A stretch of DNA of 64,000 nucleotides. It comes from an uncultured bacterium (lineage in GTDB: Bacteria > Cyanobacteriota > Vampirovibrionia > Gastranaerophilales > Gastranaerophilaceae). The notes beneath the pieces were generated by a model. That model did no database searches. It was not told the DNA's origin and saw only the letters and a program-made list of their open reading frames with translations. This document shows positions 32,568 to 39,800 of the stretch, piece after piece. A program made the position numbers and the translations under genes. Where the stretch lies: NCBI GenBank assembly GCA_947073645.1, contig CAMTMK010000005.1:31977-95976 (forward strand), given 5' to 3'. Within the stretch, counting starts at the first letter, position 1, and each line of letters begins with the position of its first letter.

Positions 32568-32596
32568 ATGATAGCATATATGCTATCATTTGTCAA
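32568..32596 (-). promoter_or_regulatory. hicAB promoter with 22-bp palindromic operator
   Basis: On the minus strand, TTGACA (32591-32596), 17 bp and TATCAT (32568-32573) form the promoter. A perfect 22-bp palindrome with half ATGATAGCATA fills 32568-32589, covering the spacer and -10. HicB dimers would bind here and repress, which is known for this family and inferred here. Confidence 0.75.
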
Positions 32597-32618
32597 GTAT
32601 TAAAACTAAAAATATTAC
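32590..32618 (+). promoter_or_regulatory. Candidate rightward promoter of the lysis genes
   Basis: TTGTCA (32590-32595), a 17-bp spacer and TATTAC (32613-32618) point towards the gene at 32696. The -35 overlaps that of hicAB on the other strand, so hicAB and the lysis cassette may share control. The match is moderate. Confidence 0.4.
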
Positions 32619-32695
32619 GAAACATGTCGAAAAACAACAGAAAGTTAGGAAATTATTACAAAATTTGTCAAAAATGACAAGAAAGCGAGGAAATT

Positions 32696-32941
32696 ATGGA
32701 TGAAAAAATGAGAACTGTACTTTTAGGATGGTGCGAAAGACATGCGACTATATTGTCACCTGTAGTAGTTGCTGCATTAAAAGATTTGGTTGAAACAGTT
32801 GTTAAAACAACAGATACCCCACTTGATGATGCTATTGTATTACCTTTGACGGGAACAGTATTTAAGTCTTTAGATAGCTGGTTGCTCGAACAGGCTGATA
32901 AAATCGACGGTGTAGAGGGAAACTGCGGAGCGCATGTGTAA
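32696..32941 (+). CDS. Lysis-region protein 1 (81 aa), unknown
   Basis: A GCGAGGAAATT ribosome site precedes the ATG. The sequence is helical, MRTVLLGWCERHATILSPVV then VAALKDLVETVVKTTDTPLD, with no obvious membrane span. It lies upstream of a run of small proteins ending with an amidase and overlaps the next gene by 1 nt (TAATG). A lysis or packaging-accessory role is inferred from place only. Confidence 0.5.
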   Translation: MDEKMRTVLLGWCERHATILSPVVVAALKDLVETVVKTTDTPLDDAIVLPLTGTVFKSLDSWLLEQADKIDGVEGNCGAHV

Positions 32942-33186
32942 TGTTTGATTTCGCGGGAGTAATAAAATCGGTCGGAGAGGTTTTTTCAAGCCTCTTCGAT
33001 TATTTTAAAACAGTAAAGGAAAATCAATCTGAAACAGAGGTTATACAAGATAAACATGATATGGAAAAGGCATGCAGGTATGCAGAGAATGCTATATCTA
33101 TAGTTGAAAAAAGCGCATTTTTCTTTAAGAAAAAAGACAAATTTCGTTTTGGATATTTTGTGAAAAAGTTTAGAAAATTTAAGTAG
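32941..33186 (+). CDS. Lysis-region protein 2 (81 aa), unknown
   Basis: The N-terminal part is aromatic and moderately hydrophobic (MFDFAGVIKSVGEVFSSLFD), the middle is acidic, and the C terminus is strongly basic and aromatic (SAFFFKKKDKFRFGYFVKKF RKFK). This could be a small amphipathic membrane-active protein. It is 6 nt from the next gene. Function unknown. Confidence 0.5.
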   Translation: MFDFAGVIKSVGEVFSSLFDYFKTVKENQSETEVIQDKHDMEKACRYAENAISIVEKSAFFFKKKDKFRFGYFVKKFRKFK

Positions 33187-33192
33187 GTGAAA

Positions 33193-33492
33193 ATGCAAGC
33201 AGGAAATGAATTGATAACTTTTTTGGTATCACTTTTGGGTGGTGGTGGAATTGGTGGAGCTGTTGGATTTAACTTTGTGAAAGCGTATATACGTAGTGAA
33301 GCACGTGAGGCAGTTTCTTTTGATGTGAAAAAACTTGAACATGAGGATGAGGCATTGCACAAGCGGATAAACCACGTAGAAAACGAGTATGTCCAGTGTA
33401 AACATTGTAATACGCAACATTCAGGATTAAATATGACGCTAGGCAGTATGGATCACAAACTGGATATTTTAATTGAAAAGAAAATGAGGTAG
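33193..33492 (+). CDS. Candidate holin (100 aa, one N-terminal membrane span)
   Basis: ATG 33193 is preferred over the GTG 33187 listed in the track. Residues 8-30 are a membrane span rich in glycine (ELITFLVSLLGGGGIGGAVG). A coiled-coil follows (DVKKLEHEDEALHKRINHVE) and a Cys pair CKHC. It lies 4 nt before the amidase gene, the typical place of a holin or spanin. A holin role is inferred from topology and position. Confidence 0.5.
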   Translation: MQAGNELITFLVSLLGGGGIGGAVGFNFVKAYIRSEAREAVSFDVKKLEHEDEALHKRINHVENEYVQCKHCNTQHSGLNMTLGSMDHKLDILIEKKMR

Positions 33493-33496
33493 TAAA

Positions 33497-34018
33497 ATGA
33501 AAATATTTTTGAATGCAGGTCATGGTGGAAGTGACCCTGGAGCAGTTTCAAAAAATGGATTAAAAGAAAAAGATGTTACGAAGAAAATTTGTGACATATT
33601 AGCAATGATACTGCATAAAAGGGGGCATTTTGTTATACAGTACCAGGAGCAAAGATCTTATTTGGAAATAACAAAAGAAGAAAATAAAAGTGGAGTTGAT
33701 TTATTTATATCTGTACACTGTAATAGTTTTAGTGTTGATTCTGCACATGGTGTAGAAACTTTGTATTATCCAACTTCTATAAAAGGCAAAAAACTTGCTG
33801 AAAGTGTTCAAAAAGAATTGTTGGTAAAAACAGGTCTTTTTAATCGTGGGTGTAAAATGCGCAGAGATTTGCATGTATTAAATGCAACAAAAGCTCCTGC
33901 TGTATTAGTTGAGTGTGCATTTATATCAAATCCGACAGAAGAAAAACTTTTAAAAAGTAATCCTGAACTTTTTGCTCAAGGGATTGCTGATGGTATAGAA
34001 AATTATGTAACAATTTAG
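33497..34018 (+). CDS. Phage endolysin: N-acetylmuramoyl-L-alanine amidase (Amidase_3)
   Basis: The motifs of zinc amidases are all present: LNAGHGGSDPGA with His9, Glu24 in GLKEKDV, DLFISVHCNS with His74, and the catalytic Glu in VLVECAFISNPTEEK. At 173 aa it is a bare catalytic domain with no signal peptide or cell-wall-binding repeats, so it needs a holin for export. It cleaves the amide bond between MurNAc and the stem peptide at lysis. An intrinsic terminator follows. Confidence 0.92.
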   Translation: MKIFLNAGHGGSDPGAVSKNGLKEKDVTKKICDILAMILHKRGHFVIQYQEQRSYLEITKEENKSGVDLFISVHCNSFSVDSAHGVETLYYPTSIKGKKLAESVQKELLVKTGLFNRGCKMRRDLHVLNATKAPAVLVECAFISNPTEEKLLKSNPELFAQGIADGIENYVTI

Positions 34019-34031
34019 TTCTCTTATATTT

Positions 34032-34056
34032 CCCTGCATTTTGCAGGGTTTTTTTA
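34032..34056 (+). terminator. Terminator after the endolysin gene
   Basis: CCCTGC, loop ATTTT, GCAGGG, then TTTTTTTATTTT. This is a strong intrinsic terminator that ends the late transcript, 13 nt after the endolysin stop. Confidence 0.9.
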
Positions 34057-34331
34057 TTTTAGAAATATTTACAAATTGTTTTATTTATATTATAATTTTA
34101 TTTTTAATATTATTTTTTATTACAAAGTGTAGTTTGAAAAGTTAGAATGAGTGCTTTGTTTATTATATTAAGACTTAGGCAGCCAAAAATTCGATAATAC
34201 TGTTAAAAAGTATAATATTTTCGGGTTTTGTTAAAACTTCTTTTAGTTCGAAGTATGTCCTACAAGGCGCCCCATAGAAAAGCAGATAACAAAAGTTATC
34301 TGCTTTTCTATTTTACTGTAGTTTACTTTGA
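34057..34331. other. Non-coding prophage right border with a second hairpin
   Basis: I see no gene here. It is very AT-rich up to about 34140. At 34274-34311 a near-perfect long hairpin (arm AGAAAAGCAGATAAC, loop AAAA) with TTTT nearby may be a bidirectional terminator. Since the late operon ends at 34056 and a chromosomal gene fragment begins near 34332, the attR site is probably within this stretch; it cannot be fixed without the left end. Confidence 0.5.
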
Positions 34332-34526
34332 TGGTATCCTATAAATATAGTTAATGTAAAAGTAAGAATAGAATATAACGAATTCACAGAAGATGACGGA
34401 ATAATAGAAAGAAAAGTTTATCCCGTTGTATCTCCTAAAGTTGAATATTCTTTAACTGCAAAGGGGGAAAGTTTGATTCCGATTTTACTTGAAATGAGGA
34501 AATGGGGTGAAAAGTATGGAGAATAG
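34332..34526 (+). pseudogene. 3' remnant of an HxlR-family transcription regulator
   Basis: The frame ends [20 protein letters not shown] then [20 protein letters not shown] and KWGEKYGE, which is the conserved wing and C-terminal helix of HxlR regulators (typically ...[21 protein letters not shown]). The N-terminal helix-turn-helix part is absent; homology fades at about 34380 and the frame is closed by a TGA at 34329. The gene is truncated, most simply by phage integration, with the 5' part expected at the left border outside this window. Confidence 0.7.
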
Positions 34527-34851
34527 ATTCTTATATAAATATATTCTTGTAAGTTTTTTTGTAATTGTTGTTATACCATGTTGTTTAACAAAATTGCCCT
34601 TGCAATACTTTGGATTTATTTTATCAATAATTTACTTTCTTGCAGTATTACCGATTTATTTTATATTAGCAGCTTTAACATGCAAAAAGAAATCAAAAAT
34701 GCTGTGGATTTTGCCAATTATTGATATTTTATTCTTTTTGCTGACGTCTGTATTATTTTTTAATTCGGGAATAGCTTTATACTTGCTAATTTATGTGCCA
34801 TTGGCATATATTGCAATTACAGTTAAATGTTTTTTGAAATCCAATCAATAA
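34516..34851 (+). CDS. Small multi-pass membrane protein (111 aa)
   Basis: The track starts at a GTG (34507); ATG at 34516 with GGGG 8 nt upstream is more likely. Four hydrophobic segments are visible: [54 protein letters not shown] and [19 protein letters not shown]. It overlaps the HxlR remnant, its former operon partner. No family is recognised. Confidence 0.6.
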   Translation: MENRFLYKYILVSFFVIVVIPCCLTKLPLQYFGFILSIIYFLAVLPIYFILAALTCKKKSKMLWILPIIDILFFLLTSVLFFNSGIALYLLIYVPLAYIAITVKCFLKSNQ

Positions 34852-35127
34852 GTTTTTTATATAGAGTCTCAAGTTCGTTTTTTTCAATTGATTGAGTTGT
34901 TTTCTATTTATGCAAATATTTAAGATTTCTTGGTCTATTCCCCGCAAGCATTCAAGTAATTCCTTTTTAGTTTTTACATAAGTGTTGGTTTCAATAAAAT
35001 ATTTGGCTTGCAAAATAAAAAATGTCATTTTGTATAAGTTTTGCAAATCTTCTGAAAAATTAGCCGAATGCACAAAACTATGAACTGCTGCGTGATATAA
35101 AGTTTCAGAACTTGTTTTAATATTCAT
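34786..35127 (-). CDS. HEPN-like helical protein, probably frameshifted near its 3' end
   Basis: The ATG at 35127 gives MNIKTSSETLYHAAVHSFVH and a helical body (LYKMTFFILQAKYFIETNTY, KKELLECLRGIDQEILNICI) that resembles HEPN/nucleotidyltransferase-associated domains. After a run of seven A (34878-34884 on the plus strand as T) the annotated frame becomes unprotein-like and runs to 34786. The -1 frame instead reads [18 protein letters not shown] and stops at 34823, a much better ending that nearly removes the overlap with the opposite gene. Assignment to HEPN is tentative. Confidence 0.5.
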   Translation of the reverse strand: MNIKTSSETLYHAAVHSFVHSANFSEDLQNLYKMTFFILQAKYFIETNTYVKTKKELLECLRGIDQEILNICINRKQLNQLKKTNLRLYIKNLLIGFQKTFNCNCNICQWHIN

Positions 35128-36343
35128 TTGTTTCAAATAATTTAATTCTGCCATATTCGCCATCATAGCCAGCTTGTTTTATTACTTTGCCTTGTCGTAG
35201 ACGTGAAATCCCTTCACCTAATAATGTTGAGTGTTTTGTAATTTCATCTATCGGAATACTTTGTAGTATTGCAAGTTCTGAACCAAATGTATTAATAAGG
35301 TTTTCATACTCTCTTGCTACAGATTTACTTGTTATACCTTTTTGCATAATTTCAGATAAAATTTCTTGTAGTGGAACAAGACTGTAAACTTTGCCGGAAG
35401 TTTCAGGTGGTGTAATAATTTTATCGCGGTCAGAAAGTTCATTTACTCTGTATAATACCCCGATAGTTAAAGGCTTTCCGCAAACAGGACAGATGCCGTT
35501 AAGTTTTTTGGTTTCTTCAGGTGTAAGATGTATACTGCATTTTCGGTGTCCGTCTTCATGATATTTGCCTTCTTCCGGAAAAAATTCTACTGTTCCGTCA
35601 TATCCATCGCCGGTTTTAAGTGCATGCTTAATAGAAAAATAATCAGGTTCTCTACTGAATACAGTAGCTTCTCTTGCTAATTTTGAAGGAGAATGTGCAT
35701 CAGAATTTGAAACAAGTCTGAATTTATCAAGTTTAGAAACATGCCAGTTCATTTCAGGGTCTGAAGAAAGCCCTGTTTCAAGGGCAAAAATATGTTCAGA
35801 AAGGTCGTCATAGCATTCTTCTATGCTGTCAAACCCTGATTTTGAACCAAGTACAGAGAACCAGGGTGTCCAAATGTGTGCAGGGATTATGTAAGAATGT
35901 TCGTTGCTTTCTAATGTAATTTCAAGTAAATTTCTGGAATCTAAGCCTAATATTGGTCGTCCGTCAGATTTTATATTACCTATAGAAGCAAGTTTGGTTC
36001 TAAATTTTTCTGCGGTTTGTATATCCGGTACAAAAACGATTTGGTGGACTTTTCGTGTTTTCTCCCATTTTTTGTATATAGTTGATATTTCAACAGATAG
36101 GATAAATTTTACGGATGCATTGATTGTTTTTTCTATCTCCGGTTTAAGTCTGAATGTTCCATTATCTGCAGGGATAAGTTTTTCTTTTATCTCATCAAAC
36201 CAAGCTGGATGTGTAAAATCGCCTGTTGAAATAAGGTTTAAACCTTTCTTTTTTGCCCATATTGCAAGTTCTTCAAGTGTACAATTTTTACTTGTTGCTC
36301 GTGAATATTTTGAATGTATATGTAAATCGGTATAGTAAAGCAT
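35117..36343 (-). CDS. PHP-domain phosphoesterase (TIGR00375-like)
   Basis: The start MLYYTDLHIHSKYSRATSKN at 36343, behind CGGAGAT, is preferred over the track start. PHP metal motifs are visible: DLHIHS, TGDFTHP, the SVEIS segment, IIPAHIWTPWFS, and LVSNSDAHSP. A CPVCGKPL zinc knuckle lies around residue 300. A C-terminal helix-hairpin-like tail follows. Known for this family: metal-dependent phosphoesterases annotated as helicase-associated, with uncertain substrate. It overlaps the HEPN-like gene by 11 nt and follows ogt by 1 nt, so they form an operon. Confidence 0.8.
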   Translation of the reverse strand: MLYYTDLHIHSKYSRATSKNCTLEELAIWAKKKGLNLISTGDFTHPAWFDEIKEKLIPADNGTFRLKPEIEKTINASVKFILSVEISTIYKKWEKTRKVHQIVFVPDIQTAEKFRTKLASIGNIKSDGRPILGLDSRNLLEITLESNEHSYIIPAHIWTPWFSVLGSKSGFDSIEECYDDLSEHIFALETGLSSDPEMNWHVSKLDKFRLVSNSDAHSPSKLAREATVFSREPDYFSIKHALKTGDGYDGTVEFFPEEGKYHEDGHRKCSIHLTPEETKKLNGICPVCGKPLTIGVLYRVNELSDRDKIITPPETSGKVYSLVPLQEILSEIMQKGITSKSVAREYENLINTFGSELAILQSIPIDEITKHSTLLGEGISRLRQGKVIKQAGYDGEYGRIKLFETNEY

Positions 36344-36344
36344 T

Positions 36345-36842
36345 TTATCTCCGCTGTTTTTCATTATCAAGTAACAGTTTTTTTATCTCAAGTCCGCCAG
36401 CGTATCCTGTTAAATTACCATTATGACCTATTACTCTGTGGCAAGGAATGATAATTGAAATTGGGTTCCGACCTACAGCTCCGCCTACTGCTTGTGCAGA
36501 TACTTTATTAATCTCTTTTTGCAGGGCAATTTTTTGAGCGATTTTACCATAGGTTGTAGTTTGTCCGTATGGGATTTCTTTTAAAATATTCCATACGGTT
36601 AATTGAAAATCTGAACCTTCAAGTTTTAATTTTGGTGTAAAATCAGGATTTTTCCCGCTAAAATATATATCAAGCCAGTTTTTTGTTTCATCAAATATTG
36701 GTAGATGTTTTTCTTTATATTCAGCTTGTAATGTGCTTCCAAAATATTTTGCATTTTCTAACCATAAACCAATGAGGGAGCGTTCATCGCTCCCCATTGT
36801 TATTTTTCCTATTGGTGAATTATAGTAATTAATATAGTGCAT
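36345..36842 (-). CDS. ogt: Methylated-DNA--protein-cysteine methyltransferase
   Basis: The active site PCHRV is present in NPISIIIPCHRVIGHNGNLT. The DNA-binding helix region (FQLTVWNILKEIPYGQTTTY and GKIAQKI) is intact. At 165 aa it has Ogt length. It transfers the alkyl group of O6-alkylguanine to its own cysteine. ATG overlaps the autotransporter stop (TAATG), so repair is translated from the same message as a surface protein, an odd pairing. Confidence 0.93.
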   Translation of the reverse strand: MHYINYYNSPIGKITMGSDERSLIGLWLENAKYFGSTLQAEYKEKHLPIFDETKNWLDIYFSGKNPDFTPKLKLEGSDFQLTVWNILKEIPYGQTTTYGKIAQKIALQKEINKVSAQAVGGAVGRNPISIIIPCHRVIGHNGNLTGYAGGLEIKKLLLDNEKQRR

Positions 36843-39800
36843 TATTTACCTAATCTGTAAGTGAAACCGGCTTGTAAGCCTACACCTGTTCTTCCTGCAT
36901 TTCTAAGTACAGCTTGGAAATATCCTGATGCTCGGTCTGTAAATTTCTTAGTGAAACCTATACCATATTGTATATAGCCTCTTTCCATTTCAAGCTGCGG
37001 CAAGTGAACATTACCTGCTCTACCGCCTGATGCACCGTTTACGTTATACATATATTGTAATGTTAAATATGCACTGAAGGTGTCTTTTTCCCATATGAAG
37101 TTAATTCCCGGTGCGATATTTACACCATGTAACATTCCAGACATCATACCCATTTGACCGAAATTAGAGTGCCAGTTTTGCTGTCCGAAGTAATTGTATG
37201 CTGCCATTAAGTTTGGCTGAATTACAAAATCTCTGTGAATTCTAATATTATATGATGCTTTTGCAGCAGTACCTGCAAAGTAGTTGAATGTCTCATCAGT
37301 ATGACCGTATACATCCATAGTATTTCCGTAAACTCCACCGTAAGCCATTGCACCTACAATGAAATTGTCTTTATACCAAGTTCCTAGGAAACCTGCCTGA
37401 CCACCATTTTGGTATTGGCTTACATTAGACCAATATTGGTGAGCGCCATTGTAACCTACGTATGCTGTCGGCATAAATTTCCAACCGTTTTTCAAGTCTT
37501 TTAAGCCGAAGTCAGCACCAATTAAAGTTCCATATGCGTTATTTCCGACATGTTTTAGTCCATTGTTCATTTGAAGATGTTCAAATGTACCGTAAGTTTT
37601 GTACCAAATACCGCCATCTTTTCTTGAATATTGGTAAGGGGCAAACAGCGGATCAGTTGATGCGTAGTGATTTGCCATTTTGCCGCCGTCTTCTTCTTTA
37701 AAGCTTGGCAGAACCATTGAGTGAGTAAATAACATATCATCAATGCTTAACTGGTTCATCCATTGAGAAACTGTTGCAACCTGTCCTCTGAATACTTGCG
37801 GATTGAATTTAACTAAATCAAGTGTGTAATTTGTTCCTGCACCTTTGTTTAATTGGTACCAGCCGATTGGTGAGAAGTTTGTTTTATCTGTAGTTTCTAT
37901 AGTTGCTTCTATAGGGTTTCCATCTTTATCAATAAATATATCACCAAGTTTAACATGTCTGTCGATAGGTGCATCATAGCCAAATACATCACCGAATAAT
38001 TTCCAATCATCAATTCGGATTGTACCATCGCCTGCTACGTTCCCTATAATGAATTTGTCACTATCGTTTCTTAGAGAGCTTCTGCCTAAGATATCAATAT
38101 TAAAGTTTGCTTGATTTTCTATACTTAAATTCTCAATATTTGCTCTGTTTAATTGAGAGTTCATAACATTAACTAAGCCGGATGATGTTAGGCTGTCTAG
38201 TGAAAATTCTGCATCTTTTGCTGATTTAACAATGAATGCTGAGTTCTCATCAATTATCATATCGCCGCCGCTTAATAAAGCATTGTCGATTGTAAGAGTT
38301 GAATTATCTTCGATTTTAATATCACCGCCTGTGATTGTACTATCAGAGTTTAGTGAAATTTTTGAAGCTTCGCTAAGATTTAATTCACCGTCTTCTTGTT
38401 TTAAGGAACCTGATGCATCTGTAACTCCTTTGGCATTAATTATACCGTTTTTGTTGTGGATGTGTCCGTTCCATTTATCCTTGCTGTCAAGGTTTAGAGT
38501 TAAGTTTTCTTCAAGGTTTAGAGTTGCGCCTTTTTGAATATCAAGTGCTACAGCATCTTTAATGTTACTGCCGTTGCTGATAGTCAGAACTGAACCTGAT
38601 AATAAATTCAGATTACCTGCATTTCCGACAACAAGAGCGCTTGCATCTTCAGTTTTGCCGTAATCAAGTGTACCGCCTTCTTCAAGAGTAATTTTTGCAC
38701 CTGATGCCAGTGTGTCATTATCGTTTATGGCAACGTAACCACCGTCAATAATTTTTATATTACCGCTTGTTTGAATAGCTACTTCTTGTTTTATATAGCT
38801 ACCGTCGCCTATAGTAAGGTTTAGGTTATCGACTATCAAATTACCGTTATCAGCGTGGAGAGTTCCCATTTCTTCGGTTGGAAGGCCTACTGTTAATGTA
38901 CTTGAATCATCTTTAAGTCCTTCTGTTCCAAGATTAATTGTACCTTTCCAAGTATCTCCTGTATTTAGTACAACGTTTCCGCCTTTAATGTTTAACTCAG
39001 CACCTTCTTCGATTGTTGTAGTAACTTCACCTTTGATTATACTGTCGCTTCCGATATTAAGTACACCTTTGTTTTCTACAAGTGTCAATTCTCCGCCTTC
39101 TGCAATAAGCTGGCTGTTTGAGGTAATATCTGCGATATTTAGTGAACCTGAGTTTAATGTAATACTGCCGTTCCAGTTATCATTTTGGTTAAGGTTTACG
39201 GTACCGCCTGCAATTTGCAATGAGCTGTTTTGTGCGAGATTAACTTGTGCTGTTTCATTGATAGTTCCTTGAATAAAGTTCAAGGTTGTACTTTCGTTTT
39301 TACCAATATTAATACTGCTGACAATTTCGCTACCGCTTACGCTTAACGTGTTGTTGCCGTTATCAACATTGATAGTTCCGCCAAGATTATTTTCTTGTGC
39401 AGAGATATTCAGTGTTGATGAATTTGAGATTTGTATAGTACCTTTATTGGTTATGTTGTTAACTGTAATATTTGCATTATCAATAACCTGGAATTGATTG
39501 TTATTTGTTACGTTCGCATTTGTCAGTGAAGCATCTGTACCTTTATTTATAAACGTTCCGTCATTGATAACAGTATTAGCTGTAATATCTTTATTGTTTA
39601 CAAATTGATTTTTATTTGTAATTTCAGATGCTGTAATTGTGTTGTTGTTTGTGAATTGACCATTGTTTATAATAGAGTTTTGCGTGATAGTTCCGTTATT
39701 TACACCTGTTTTGTTTACGGTGATTGAACCTGTATTATCAGCATCGGTAATATTACTGTTATTTTGGAATGTATTTGCAGTAATACTTCCTGTATTTGCC

